Shown here in pieces: positions 19,343 to 28,742 of a stretch of 64,000 nucleotides of DNA (its first letter is position 1; each line of letters opens with the position of its first letter). The position numbers and the translations under genes are program-made. The notes beneath the pieces were generated by a model that saw nothing but the letters and a program-made list of their open reading frames with translations, was not told the origin of the DNA and did not search any database. The stretch spans positions 186,001-250,000 of the forward strand of contig NZ_JAVFWN010000001.1 of NCBI RefSeq assembly GCF_030929495.1, given 5' to 3'. The stretch is from Nocardioides sp. LHD-245. GTDB taxonomy: Bacteria > Actinomycetota > Actinomycetes > Propionibacteriales > Nocardioidaceae.

Positions 19343-22307
19343 CCACCACGACCGGACCCATGCCGGTCACGAGCACGACACGCCGGCTCCGGCGACCGAG
19401 CAGCCGATGCGGGTGGGCGCGGCCGACGACCACGCCGAGCACCAGGCGGAGTCTCGTGCGCAGGCCGCCCTGGCCCGGCTCGCGTCCCGTGGTGGGACGC
19501 TGGCGCTCAGCGGCGTCCGTGCGGGTGGTGACGGCGCGGGTGGTGACGGCGACGGCCGGATCCGTCGCGCCGCGAGCGCGGCGGCGCCGGGCAGGATCGG
19601 CCTCGGCGGCGGCGACCTCGACCCCGGTGCCCAGCAGGAGATCCAGTCCCGGCGCGGCGGTGGGGAGCCGCTGCCCGACGAGGTCCGGTCATCGATGGAG
19701 TCCGCCTTCGGCCAGTCCTTCGGGGACGTCCGGATCCACCGTGACGCCGTGGCCGCCCGGCTGTCCCGGTCGATCTCCGCCGACGCGTTCACCGCGGGCA
19801 AGGACATCTACTTCGGCGCGGGGATGTTCGACGCCGGCTCGGAGCACGGCCGGCACGTGCTGGCCCACGAGCTCGGCCACGTCGTGTCCGGCGAGTCCGG
19901 CGTGCACCGGTGGAACCCCTTCAAGCGGAAGGAGAAGTCACCGGAGGAGCAGAAGAAGGCCGAGGACGCGAAGAAGCGCAAGGAGGAGCTGATCAAGGCT
20001 CGCGCCGAGCTCAAGGCCAAGGACAAGGCCACGCGGCAGAAGGCCAAGGAGGTCAACGCCAAGAACAAGGAGGTCTCGGCGAAGATCAAGGGCGAGTACG
20101 CCGGCGCCACCGACCCGCGGTTCAAGCCGCAGGCGCTCAAGGAGCTCGAGATGAAGCTCAAGGAGCAGCTCGACCTCGAGCGCTATGTCCGGTCCAAGGC
20201 GCGCTACGAGGTGATCCAGGGGCAGCCGGAGACCGAGGAGCTCCGGGCTCAGGCCGACCTGGCCGAGGAGCAGGCCGTCGACGAGCTGTGGGCGAAGGCC
20301 CCCGAGGACCTGCGGGCGTTCCGGCCGCTGCGCTACGACGAGTTCGACAAGGCGCTCAACGAGGTCCGGGAGGCGATCAACGAGGCGCGGGCCCAGGAGC
20401 AGGGCGACATCTCCAAGAAGCTGGAGGAGAACGAGTCCTCGTTCGGCGCCCCGATGTCGACCAAGGACGCCGCCAAGAAGGTCGCCGAGCAGCGCCAGCT
20501 CGAGCTTCGCCAGGCCCGCAACGTCCAGAGCAAGGGCGAGACGCCGGAGCAGCGCGGCAAGGACGACGAGCAGCGCGCGCGCCAGAAGGGCATGGCGAAG
20601 GTCGCCGAGATCGCCGAGGAGCGCCCCGTCAGCAAGGGCGAGGAGCAGCAGATCAAGAAGGACTCCGCGCGCAAGGGGTTCGAGGAGCGTTACGGGCACG
20701 ACCAGGACCTGCTCGACGGGAAGGACGGCCTGAAGACGGCGGGCAAGGTCACCGGCATCGTCGGCAAGGGAGACAAGCAGCTCAACAAGCAGCTGATCGG
20801 CCAGGGCTACCTCGAGAAGGAGGGCGTGCCGGGTGAGGCCAACGAGCTCGCCGCCAAGAGCGTCGGCGGCCTGGCCGAGATCTTCAACCTGCTCTCCCAG
20901 CTGCTCGGTCTGGCTGACCAGATCCGCGACATCAAGAAGGGGATGGCCGATCCCGGCGCCAAGCTGAAGGCCACCCAGACCGCGGTCGGGGCCTTCAGCT
21001 CAGGTGCGAAGATCACCCGGATCACGCTGCGGTCGGCGCGCGAGGGCGTGGAGAAGTTCGGCGGGTCCGCCCAGGTGATCAGCGACGTCGGGACGGCTCT
21101 CCCGATCGTCGGGCTGATCACCGCGTCCCTGGGCACCATCGACAAGGCCATCGAGCTGGTGCCGCTGGGACAGCGGCTCGGCGAGGGCCTGGTCACCGTC
21201 GACCAGGCCGTCATCGAGCGGAAGGGGCCGCTGGCGGCCTCCCTGCAGCGGGTCAACTCCCGCAACGCCCAGCTGGTCGAGAAGGCCACCTTCGGGCTGG
21301 CCAAGAACATCACGATGCTCGGTCTCCACGTCGCCGAGATCGCGAGCGCCGGCGGCTTCGGCATCCCCGCCGCCGCGAAGCTCACCCTGACCATCACCGA
21401 TTACGCCCACCAGCTCGGGCACAAGATCTACGACACCGTCAACGAGAGCCAGTCCTCCACCGCCAAGACCGACTTCGGGGTCAAGCACAAGGAGGGGGCG
21501 TCCCGAGACGTCCTGAAGTACGACATCGGCACCTCGATCGACGTGATCATCGTGGCGGCCCAGAAGCACAAGCTCGACTACGCCCGGAAGCTGCTGAAGG
21601 GCTACGGCATCCGCGACAACGAGATCGACGGCATGCGGCACTACGAGATCCGGGACAAGGTGCTCGACGGCCTCGACGCCGAGGGCGATCCCAAGACGGT
21701 GACCGAGAAGATCGAGGCCGCCAAGACGTCGGTCAAGGAGAAGCTCGGCCTCGACGACGGCCCGGGTGGTGGCAAGAAGGAGGAGAAGGGCACCCTCGAC
21801 AAGATCAAGGAGCTGCCCAGCAAGGTTGCCGGCGCCATCACCGGCCTGCCCGACAAGATCGGCAAGAAGGTCGCCGAGCTGAAGGCCAAGCATGCGGACG
21901 CGAAGCAGCTGGTCGACGAGAAGAACAAGCTCGGCTACCACGGCAAGAAGGACCGCGGCAAGGGATCGGTCCTGTTCAACTTCCTGCGCGGCGAGGACAA
22001 GACGGAGAAGTCCTACGCCAAGGTCCGCGGCGAGCAGCATGTCAACGGGATCGCCCCCGACCAGCTGTCCCGCACCAGCTCCGATCACGACAAGCGTGCC
22101 AAGCTCGCCGAGCAGAAGCAGGCGGCCAAGCAGGTCGCCCCCGTGCACCAGTTCGACCCGGCCTTCGCCGCCAAGGTCGCGAAGGCGAACATGGCCGAGC
22201 TCTACCAGCTCGTCGGTAGCCTGCCGAAGACCGACCCGTTCTACGAGGGCAACCTCGAGTACGTCGACTTCGAGGTGGCGCGCCGCGCCCAGGAGGGCAT
22301 CGCATGA
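19335..22307 (+). CDS. DUF4157 protein with HELGH motif, candidate eCIS cargo
   Basis: A 990-aa protein. Residues 1-95 are His/Asp/Gly-rich and disordered. Residues about 100-190 are the DUF4157 domain: PLPDEVRSSMESAFGQSFGDV, then RIHRDAVAARLSRSISADAF and the zinc-peptidase-like HVLAHELGHVV (H178-E179-x-x-H182). Residues 200-470 are extremely Lys/Glu/Ala-rich and should form long coiled coils. The rest alternates Ala-rich helices (for example GIPAAAKLTLTITDYAHQLG) with Lys-rich stretches. DUF4157 is a known marker of eCIS loci and is thought to mark cargo or assist its loading. No signal peptide is present, as expected for a tube-delivered protein. The target activity is unknown. Confidence 0.85.
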   Translation: MSDHHDRTHAGHEHDTPAPATEQPMRVGAADDHAEHQAESRAQAALARLASRGGTLALSGVRAGGDGAGGDGDGRIRRAASAAAPGRIGLGGGDLDPGAQQEIQSRRGGGEPLPDEVRSSMESAFGQSFGDVRIHRDAVAARLSRSISADAFTAGKDIYFGAGMFDAGSEHGRHVLAHELGHVVSGESGVHRWNPFKRKEKSPEEQKKAEDAKKRKEELIKARAELKAKDKATRQKAKEVNAKNKEVSAKIKGEYAGATDPRFKPQALKELEMKLKEQLDLERYVRSKARYEVIQGQPETEELRAQADLAEEQAVDELWAKAPEDLRAFRPLRYDEFDKALNEVREAINEARAQEQGDISKKLEENESSFGAPMSTKDAAKKVAEQRQLELRQARNVQSKGETPEQRGKDDEQRARQKGMAKVAEIAEERPVSKGEEQQIKKDSARKGFEERYGHDQDLLDGKDGLKTAGKVTGIVGKGDKQLNKQLIGQGYLEKEGVPGEANELAAKSVGGLAEIFNLLSQLLGLADQIRDIKKGMADPGAKLKATQTAVGAFSSGAKITRITLRSAREGVEKFGGSAQVISDVGTALPIVGLITASLGTIDKAIELVPLGQRLGEGLVTVDQAVIERKGPLAASLQRVNSRNAQLVEKATFGLAKNITMLGLHVAEIASAGGFGIPAAAKLTLTITDYAHQLGHKIYDTVNESQSSTAKTDFGVKHKEGASRDVLKYDIGTSIDVIIVAAQKHKLDYARKLLKGYGIRDNEIDGMRHYEIRDKVLDGLDAEGDPKTVTEKIEAAKTSVKEKLGLDDGPGGGKKEEKGTLDKIKELPSKVAGAITGLPDKIGKKVAELKAKHADAKQLVDEKNKLGYHGKKDRGKGSVLFNFLRGEDKTEKSYAKVRGEQHVNGIAPDQLSRTSSDHDKRAKLAEQKQAAKQVAPVHQFDPAFAAKVAKANMAELYQLVGSLPKTDPFYEGNLEYVDFEVARRAQEGIA

Positions 22308-22822
22308 GCACCGAACCCGTCGAGACCGTGCGCCACGGACCGGTCCAGCGCGCGGCCGCCCGCGTCTACGAGAAGGGCGGTTGGCCGGTCATCGCGCTCG
22401 AGGACGGCACCGGCTTCACCGTGGAGGTGGAGGGCACCGACGGTTCCTGGTCGGCCCTCGCGATCACCGATGACGACGTGGACCGGTTCGTCTTCTACTC
22501 CCTCTCGCCGGTCGACCCGGCGCCGGAGCGGTGGCCGGCGATGGCCGAGCTCCTGCACCGGATCAACCACGGCCTGGTGTCGGCGGCCTTCGAGTTCGAC
22601 CACGACACGGGCGAGGCGCGGTTGCGCACCGGCATCGAGCTGATCACCCTGCCCCGGCAGGTCCTCGAGGACGACGATCTGCTCGATGCGATCGTCAACG
22701 ATCTCTCCGCCGCGAACGTCGAGATCTTCGACCGCTACCTGACCGGTCTGGTCGCGGTGTCCCTGGGCGCCGAGCCCGCGGAGGTCGTCGCGGCGATCGA
22801 GGCCGATCCCGACGACGACTGA
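22304..22822 (+). CDS. YbjN-family, type III chaperone-like protein
   Basis: A 172-aa acidic protein of the YbjN family, whose fold is that of type III secretion chaperones. Features are VYEKGGWPVIALEDGTGFTV, a strand pair with FVFYSLSPV, a helix with MAELLHRINHGLVSAAFEFD and LRTGIELITLPRQV. Its ATG overlaps the DUF4157 stop (ATGA), so it is made together with the candidate cargo and is well placed to be its chaperone. That role is inferred from fold and coupling. It ends 17 bases from the convergent end of the structural operon. Confidence 0.8.
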   Translation: MSTEPVETVRHGPVQRAAARVYEKGGWPVIALEDGTGFTVEVEGTDGSWSALAITDDDVDRFVFYSLSPVDPAPERWPAMAELLHRINHGLVSAAFEFDHDTGEARLRTGIELITLPRQVLEDDDLLDAIVNDLSAANVEIFDRYLTGLVAVSLGAEPAEVVAAIEADPDDD

Positions 22823-22838
22823 CCGGGAGCCGAGCCGG

Positions 22839-23303
22839 TCAGGACAGTCGCCACCACACGAGCAGGGCGACCAGCAGCAGCGTCGTCACGCCGAGCAGCA
22901 CCCACACCCACCACAGGGAGCGCGGCTCCGGTGCCGGTGGGGCCGGCTGAGGTACGACGAGCACCGGCTCCGGCTCCGGCTCGGGCTCCGGTGGCGGCGG
23001 GACCACCATCGGCAGGCCGCACCGGGTGCAGGTCTCGGCCGCGATCGGGTTGACCTCGCCGCAGTGCGGGCACGGGACCGCCGCCACGGTGACCTGCCCG
23101 GCGGTGCCGGGCAGGCGACGCAGCGTGGCCCCGTCGGTGTCCCGGTCACCGAGCTGGATGTTCTGCGGCGTCCAGAACAGTGGGTAGTCGCAACGGGCGC
23201 AGAAGTCCGCCGCGTCGCGCTGGCTCAGCGCGACGCTGGCCTGGGTGCCGCATTCGGGACAGGTCACGGGGGATCCGCTCAACGTCTGCTCTCCGGCCGT
23301 CAT
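22839..23303 (-). CDS. Zinc-ribbon protein with C-terminal membrane anchor
   Basis: A 154-aa protein, the last gene of the eCIS structural operon. It has two Cys4 knuckle pairs, CPECGT...CARCDY (about 14-37) and CPHCGE...CTRCGL (about 79-99), then a Pro/Glu linker (PPPPEPEPEPEP) and a single C-terminal membrane helix (WWVWVLLGVTTLLLVALLVWW). The zinc ribbons therefore face the cytoplasm. Translation is coupled to the upstream gene (ATGA). A membrane-tethered cytosolic zinc protein in a CIS operon could hold particles at the membrane; this is an inference. I know no named family. Confidence 0.75.
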   Translation of the reverse strand: MTAGEQTLSGSPVTCPECGTQASVALSQRDAADFCARCDYPLFWTPQNIQLGDRDTDGATLRRLPGTAGQVTVAAVPCPHCGEVNPIAAETCTRCGLPMVVPPPPEPEPEPEPVLVVPQPAPPAPEPRSLWWVWVLLGVTTLLLVALLVWWRLS

Positions 23304-23893
23304 CGGCCGGCCTCCTTCTCGTCGTCGGCCGAGGACCACAGCAGCCGGCCGGCCACGTGGAGCTCGCTGCGTGCGTGGGCGGGGACCTCGTCGCGTACCA
23401 CCTCGACCAGCTCCGCCTCGGACATCATGCCGGTCGACTCCAGCCGCAGGCGCACCCAGGCGGTGTCGGTCGGCGCCTCACCGGCCGACCAGATCCCGCC
23501 GCCCTCCTCGATGGTGACCGCGGACCCGGTCACCAGCTCGAGATAGGTGCGCAGTCCGTGGCTGGTGCCGCGCCAGGCCAGGGTCTGGGCGGCGCTGGAC
23601 ACGATCCGGCGCTGCAGGCTCTCCGGCAGCGACGCGTCGAGGGCGCCGAGACCGATCCACGAGCCCAGCCAGCGCACCATCTCCGGCGGCGCGACGCTGA
23701 GGTCGAGGAGGTGCTCGACGGTGTCGGCATCCTCCAGGAGCGTGGTTCCGACCTGCTGGAAGATCGACACGAAGCGGACGAAGAAGTCCTCGCCGGTCAT
23801 CGTCACCGGGAGCTGCTGGAGCATCCAGTTAGGGTCGCGGCGGGGCCGGACGCGCCCGTCCGGCACCCGGGTGACGATGGGGGACAGGGTCAT
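23300..23893 (-). CDS. eCIS baseplate protein, phage tail protein I family
   Basis: A 197-aa protein of the P2 gpI-like group. Core motifs are WMLQQLPVTM, FFVRFVSIFQQVGTTLLEDADTV, VRWLGSWIGLG, RRIVSSAAQTLAWRGTSHGL and YLELVTGSAVTIEEGGG. In phage P2 and CIS particles this protein works with the J protein in the baseplate wedges. It overlaps both neighbours by four bases (ATGA), so the baseplate genes form one translational unit. Confidence 0.85.
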   Translation of the reverse strand: MTLSPIVTRVPDGRVRPRRDPNWMLQQLPVTMTGEDFFVRFVSIFQQVGTTLLEDADTVEHLLDLSVAPPEMVRWLGSWIGLGALDASLPESLQRRIVSSAAQTLAWRGTSHGLRTYLELVTGSAVTIEEGGGIWSAGEAPTDTAWVRLRLESTGMMSEAELVEVVRDEVPAHARSELHVAGRLLWSSADDEKEAGR

Positions 23894-25836
23894 CGCACGA
23901 TCACCTGCGGGGCGGCGGCGAGGAACAGTGAGCGCCGGTCCAGACGGATGACCTCCTTGGCCGCGCCGAGCCGACGACCGGTGCGCAGGTCGTACTCGTA
24001 GAGCAGGGTCTCCTCCACCCGGGCGATCCCCTCGACGGACTCGAGCAGCTGGGTCAGGGCGGCGCCGTTGAGATCGCTGTCGAAGGGCCACCCCGTCCCG
24101 TCGGTGCCGCCGACGAGCGGGTTCACGAACCGGCTGATCGCCTCCACCGCGCGCTGCTGCACCAGCGCCGGCGGCCGGCCGGGCTCCCCGTGCACGAGGG
24201 CGACCACGGAGACGCCCTGGTAGTAGGGCGTCCCGATCTCGACGGCGGTGCCGACGATCCGGTGCCGGTCCAGGTGCCGGGAGACGGTCTCGGTCAGCGT
24301 GGGCGTCAGCGCGTAGTCGTCGAGGGTGTGCTGGGTGACCTCCCCGCGGACGCGGGGCACGATCAGCAGCTGGACCGCGCCGTTGCCGCGCTGGGCACTC
24401 TGACAGCGCGCGCGGGCCACCTCGATGGAGGACTCCAGGGTGAGCCGCTCGTAATCGTCGGCCGTCACCGCGCGCTGGCCGGTGCGCAGCGTCAGCGGGG
24501 CCCGCTCCTTGGCCTCGGCCACCGACTCGGCGTCGACACCGCCGCGGGCCGGGGCCAGGTTCACCACGCCCGAGACATAGGGCACCGAGGAGCGCATGAC
24601 CGTGAGCGTCCGGACCCCGACGTTCGCGGCGCGACCGCCGCCGGAGCGGTAGCCGGAGAGCCGGATCCACGTGCCGTCGCGCGGGATCGCGCCGTGCTGA
24701 CGGATGGAGCCGTCCGGGTAGCGGATCCGGGGACCGAACCGCACCGTCCCGGTGCTGTCGTCCCACACCACGTGCCGGTCCTCGGGGCCGGACGACGAGA
24801 AGTCGGGCACCTCGGTCCACCGCGCGGACTCGTCGCCGTCGACGACCTCGACGACCTCATCGGCGCGGCGGGGCAGGACGGGGGCGTGTCCGGCCGCGAA
24901 CGCCTGCCCGGGCGAGCCGTCGCTGCGACCCAGCTGCTCGGCGGGGAAGCGCTCGGCATGCTCGGCGGTCACCGTGCCTCCCATCGCCGCCGCGCTGACG
25001 GCACGTACCCGGGGGGACGCGCGATAGGTCGGCTCGCCGGCCGACGGCGCCAGGAGCCGGGCCCGCAGCCAGTACGCCGCGAGGTTGCCCACCGCGTTCG
25101 GTGCGTGCTCGACCGGCACCAGGAGCGAGATCGCCCCCGCCCGGTTGAGGCCGCCGGTCGTGTCCTCGAACACCTGGCAGCCGATCCATCCGTCGCCGTT
25201 CCAGATCTCCCAGGCGAGCGGCGGCTTGGTCGGGTCGACGCCGATGCCCTCCGCCTCGGCATCGATGTCGAGGCGGAGCACGACGCCCGCGAGACTGTCG
25301 CGGAAGCCCAGGCAGAACGTGTCGCCCGGCGACAGGTCGGGGGAGGCGAAGCAGCGCACGCCGGCAGGGTCGAAGCGGACGTCGTCCCAGACGTCGACGA
25401 CACTCCGCCCGCCGTCGCTGACGGTCATCGCGGCGTCCAGGCGCGGTGGGGCGATGCTCAGGTCCTGCAGGGTGCTGAACACGACCGTGTCCGCCTCGCC
25501 GGCGGCGAGGGTCGAGACCTCGGTGGCCGCGGGGACGACGATCGGGACGTCGAGCGCCGTCGAGAGCCAGAAGGTCAGGTCGGTCCGGGCCACCGACGGC
25601 GCGAACGGCTCGATCCCGACCAGGTTGAGGAAGTGGGAGTAGAGCCGGTCGGGGACCTGGTTGACCCGGTAGAGGACCATTTCGCTCATCCAGGCGAACA
25701 GCTCGATGAGGGCGACCCCGGGGTCGGAGACGTTGTGGTTGGTCCACTCGGGGCAGTAGAGCGGGATCAGGCGCTTGGCCTCGTCGACGATGTCCTGGAA
25801 GGTCCGGTCGTCGAGGCTGGGGGTGGGCAGCGGCAT
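23890..25836 (-). CDS. eCIS baseplate wedge protein, gpJ/Afp11-12 type
   Basis: A 648-aa putative baseplate assembly protein. It opens PTPSLDDRTFQDIVDEAKRL and has NVSDPGVALIELFAWMSEM, the standard start of this family. The C-terminal half contains ERAPLTLRTGQRAVTADDYE, the baseplate-J region, and NPLVGGTDGTGWPFDSDLNG. One such protein is present here where Afp/PVC loci have two (11 and 12), as in the simpler actinobacterial systems. It builds the wedge ring around the spike. Confidence 0.88.
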   Translation of the reverse strand: MPLPTPSLDDRTFQDIVDEAKRLIPLYCPEWTNHNVSDPGVALIELFAWMSEMVLYRVNQVPDRLYSHFLNLVGIEPFAPSVARTDLTFWLSTALDVPIVVPAATEVSTLAAGEADTVVFSTLQDLSIAPPRLDAAMTVSDGGRSVVDVWDDVRFDPAGVRCFASPDLSPGDTFCLGFRDSLAGVVLRLDIDAEAEGIGVDPTKPPLAWEIWNGDGWIGCQVFEDTTGGLNRAGAISLLVPVEHAPNAVGNLAAYWLRARLLAPSAGEPTYRASPRVRAVSAAAMGGTVTAEHAERFPAEQLGRSDGSPGQAFAAGHAPVLPRRADEVVEVVDGDESARWTEVPDFSSSGPEDRHVVWDDSTGTVRFGPRIRYPDGSIRQHGAIPRDGTWIRLSGYRSGGGRAANVGVRTLTVMRSSVPYVSGVVNLAPARGGVDAESVAEAKERAPLTLRTGQRAVTADDYERLTLESSIEVARARCQSAQRGNGAVQLLIVPRVRGEVTQHTLDDYALTPTLTETVSRHLDRHRIVGTAVEIGTPYYQGVSVVALVHGEPGRPPALVQQRAVEAISRFVNPLVGGTDGTGWPFDSDLNGAALTQLLESVEGIARVEETLLYEYDLRTGRRLGAAKEVIRLDRRSLFLAAAPQVIVR

Positions 25837-25852
25837 GGGTCGGGTCCTCGGC

Positions 25853-26290
25853 TCACTCGGCGTCGTGCGGGATGACGTAGAACGGGTAGACCAGGTTGCG
25901 GCGGTCGTTGGTCGCCCGTACCCGGTAGCTGATGGCGACCCGCACCAGCGAGGGCTGCGCCGGGTCGGGGCTGGCCACGACGTCCTCGACGTCGACCCGC
26001 GGCTCCCAGCGGGCCAGCGCGTCGCGGACGTACTGCGCGATCAGGCCGAGCAGGTTGCCGGTGACCGGCTCGAACAGCAGCTCCGAGATCCGGCAGCCGA
26101 ACTCCGGTCGCATCAACCGCTCGCCGGGTGCGGTCGTCAGCACCAGCGTGATCGCCCGGTCGAGGGATGCCGGGCCGTCCGCGAGGCGGATGGTCCCGGT
26201 CTGGTCGACGCCGAGGGGCCAGCTGAATCCCCGCCCGACGAACGAGGAGTCGTCGTCGGTCGAGCGGCCGGTGCCAGGAACGATGCTCAT
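25853..26290 (-). CDS. eCIS baseplate protein gp25/GPW family
   Basis: A 145-aa protein of the gp25/lysozyme-like baseplate family (Afp9). The diagnostic EPR core is in ARWEPRVDVEDV, preceded by TAPGERLMRPEFGCRISELLFEP with the usual FG-C/R-L pattern. gp25 links sheath to wedge and starts sheath polymerisation. Its stop is 16 bases from the J gene, and its start overlaps the stop of the spike gene by one base. Confidence 0.92.
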   Translation of the reverse strand: MSIVPGTGRSTDDDSSFVGRGFSWPLGVDQTGTIRLADGPASLDRAITLVLTTAPGERLMRPEFGCRISELLFEPVTGNLLGLIAQYVRDALARWEPRVDVEDVVASPDPAQPSLVRVAISYRVRATNDRRNLVYPFYVIPHDAE

Positions 26291-28089
26291 CAGTTGATCA
26301 ACACCGTCCCGCCCTTGATCGTGGTCATCCCGCCCTCGAACGTGGCGGCGCCCTTGCCCTTGACGGTCGTGCTGGCCCCCTCCACGTTGAGGGTCGCCTG
26401 GGTCTTCAGATCGGTCGGACCGCTGGCCTCCATGGACAGACCGGCCTTGGCCTTGATCTTGATGGCGGCACCGTCGATGGTGATGTCGCCGTTGCTGGCG
26501 AGGGTGACCGTCGCCTGCCCGTTGGTGAGCTTGAGGTCACCGCCCTGGGCCTCGATGGTCAGGCTGTTGGAGGCCTCGTCGAGCTTGATCGACATCTCCT
26601 TCCGGCCGTGCTTGAGGAGGACGGCCTCCTTGCCCTTCTCATCGACCATCTCGAGCGCATGCCCGGAGCGTGAGGTCAGCCGACGGGTGTTGACCTGGCC
26701 GTTGCCGAGCAGGCGACCCAGCTCGGGTTGCTTGTTCTTGCCGCCGTAGACGGAGCCGAGGACCACGGGCCGGCGCAGGCTGCCCTCCTCGAAGCCGACC
26801 AGGACCTCGTCGTCGACCTCCGGCAGGAAGGTGGCCCCGCGTCCGTTGCCGGCGTCGAAGGTCGACACCCGAGCCCACGCCGACTCCACGTCGTTCCCCA
26901 GCAGCGAGGGAAGCTTGACCCGGACTCGGCCGAGCTTCTCGGGGTCGTTGATATTGGTCACGATGCCGACCTGGATCCCCTCGGCCCGAGCCTCCGGTCG
27001 GCCCCCGCCGCCCAGGGTGTCGACCAGGCCGCGCGGCCGGTGACTGCCGGTGTGGAAGGTCGTGTGGAAGCCGCGCCGGTCATACACGTGCTCGACCCGG
27101 GTCACCAGGTAGGTCCCCGAGGACGGGCCCACGTCGGTGATCTCCAGTGCGACGCCCGGGCGGATCCTCGGGTCGGCAAGAGCCGTGCCGCGGCCGATCA
27201 GGGCGTCGGAGTCCATCGAGGTCTGGATCGCCTTGGCGAGGGTCTGTGCCTCGGCCTGGACCTGGGGCGTCCCGGCGTTGGTCCGCAGGCCCTGGGTGCC
27301 GATGCCGCTCACCGACCGCGCGGTGAGCTGGGCGAAGTGATGCGGCTCCCCGCCCTCGGTCTGCGCGATGCCCTCGATGGTCTGCTTCGTCTTCGGGTCC
27401 CAGCCGTTCACCTGGGTCTTGCGCGGCGTACCCGCCGTGGCCTTGACCGAGAACGTGAGCAGGCGCTGGTCGGGCGTGGCCGTGCCGTCGCTGCGCGGGA
27501 AGCTGAGCCGGACGGAGGCCGGCGCGACCGCACTGACCGGGTCGACATGCACCTTGTTGGGCGCCTCGAAGCGCCACATGGCGTTGTGGGCGCGCACGGC
27601 CTCGTCGAGGTGGGCCAGCGAGGACCCGATCTTCGCCGTGTAGTCGGGCAGGTGGCCGGACAGCGCAGGCGCCCGGTTCACCAGGGTGAGGCCGACTGAG
27701 CGGAGCAGCCGGGTGAGCACGTCGGCGGCCGACATCTTCTCGTAGGTCGCGATGGTGGTGTCGCGCGCCAGTCGCCAGGTCGGCTCCTCGGCGATCACCA
27801 CCAGCTCGGGCACCTGCCCGGCCGAGTGATCGAGCGCGATGCTCTTCACGGTGCCGTGGAAGAGCACCTGCTGGGCACCGGGCACGGTCACGCGCAGCAC
27901 CGCGTCGATGCCGAAGACCTCACCGCTCGACAGCTGGTAGCCCACGTCGGCGAAGCGCAGGGTCAGCCGGCCGACCAGGTTGACGGCCGTCTCGACCCGT
28001 AGGGAGGTGAGGAGCTCGAGGCGCTGCGCGCTGAGCGGTGCCCCGGCGACCTCGAGGGCCGCGGGGACGGGCATCGTCGAGGTGGCCAT
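26290..28089 (-). CDS. VgrG-like spike protein (gpD + gp5 OB-fold)
   Basis: A 599-aa spike (Afp8). Residues 1 to about 350 are the phage late-control-D/gp27-like base. About residues 380-470 form the gp5 OB-fold, with GIQVGIVTNINDPEKLGRVR, SAWARVSTFDAGNGRG and PEVDDEVLVGFEEGS. The rest is a repetitive beta-helix-forming tail (TVTLASNGDITIDGAAIKIK) ending in VLIN. There is no extra C-terminal toxin domain, so cargo must ride elsewhere, in the tube or on the tip. It overlaps the LysM gene by one base. Confidence 0.92.
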   Translation of the reverse strand: MATSTMPVPAALEVAGAPLSAQRLELLTSLRVETAVNLVGRLTLRFADVGYQLSSGEVFGIDAVLRVTVPGAQQVLFHGTVKSIALDHSAGQVPELVVIAEEPTWRLARDTTIATYEKMSAADVLTRLLRSVGLTLVNRAPALSGHLPDYTAKIGSSLAHLDEAVRAHNAMWRFEAPNKVHVDPVSAVAPASVRLSFPRSDGTATPDQRLLTFSVKATAGTPRKTQVNGWDPKTKQTIEGIAQTEGGEPHHFAQLTARSVSGIGTQGLRTNAGTPQVQAEAQTLAKAIQTSMDSDALIGRGTALADPRIRPGVALEITDVGPSSGTYLVTRVEHVYDRRGFHTTFHTGSHRPRGLVDTLGGGGRPEARAEGIQVGIVTNINDPEKLGRVRVKLPSLLGNDVESAWARVSTFDAGNGRGATFLPEVDDEVLVGFEEGSLRRPVVLGSVYGGKNKQPELGRLLGNGQVNTRRLTSRSGHALEMVDEKGKEAVLLKHGRKEMSIKLDEASNSLTIEAQGGDLKLTNGQATVTLASNGDITIDGAAIKIKAKAGLSMEASGPTDLKTQATLNVEGASTTVKGKGAATFEGGMTTIKGGTVLIN

Positions 28090-28742
28090 CAGCTCTCCCG
28101 AGGGATGTCGAGCAGGTCACCGGGGTGCAGCGCGAGGGGGTCCTCGACATTGTTGGCCCGGGCCAGGCGGCGCCACTGGGTCGCGTCGCCGTAGTAGCGC
28201 GCGCTGATCCGGTCCAGGGTCTCGCCCGGCTGCACCCGGTGGACGCGACTCGGCTTCGGGGTGCCCGAGGTCGGGTTCTGGGGACCGAGCGCGTCCGAGC
28301 TCTCGTACTGCCGCAGCTCCAGCTGGATCTCGGCTCGCAGCGGCACGCCGCCGGAGGAGAAGTAGGTGAAGCTGAGGCGGATGTCCGAGACCACGGCCCG
28401 GAACGAGTGCAGGTCGCCCCAGTGGAAGGTCACGGTCGGCGGCCGGGCGTTGTTGCGCTCGACGTCGGTGCCGGGGAGGTTCGGGTCCACCTCCATCAGC
28501 TTCAGGATCTTCCCGGTGTGCTTCGTGACCGGGGTGCCGTCGGCCGTCGTGTCGAAGCGCAGGTCCATCCGCATCCACCCGCCGCCCGCACCGGCGTACT
28601 GCAGGGTCGGCACGCCCTTGCCCGGCATCGGGTTGGACACCCAGTTGTTGCGGCGACCGACGCTGAGCGTCTCCGGGTTGTAGAGGCAGGGCAGCCGCTC
28701 GCCGCTCTCGAGCTCCAGGAACGCCTTCTCCAGCTCGGGCAT
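28089..28742 (-). CDS. LysM tube-to-spike adaptor (Afp7-like)
   Basis: A 217-aa protein. The N-terminal region LEKAFLELESGERLPCLYNP and NNWVSNPMPGKGVPTLQYAG is typical of the gp53-like CIS adaptor. The last about 50 residues form a LysM domain (VHRVQPGETLDRISARYYGD through LHPGDLLDIP). In PVC/Afp it sits between tube and spike. ATG 28742 is preferred to the longer frame that runs into the gene upstream, because it gives the usual ATGA overlap and the family N-terminus. Confidence 0.9.
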   Translation of the reverse strand: MPELEKAFLELESGERLPCLYNPETLSVGRRNNWVSNPMPGKGVPTLQYAGAGGGWMRMDLRFDTTADGTPVTKHTGKILKLMEVDPNLPGTDVERNNARPPTVTFHWGDLHSFRAVVSDIRLSFTYFSSGGVPLRAEIQLELRQYESSDALGPQNPTSGTPKPSRVHRVQPGETLDRISARYYGDATQWRRLARANNVEDPLALHPGDLLDIPRES

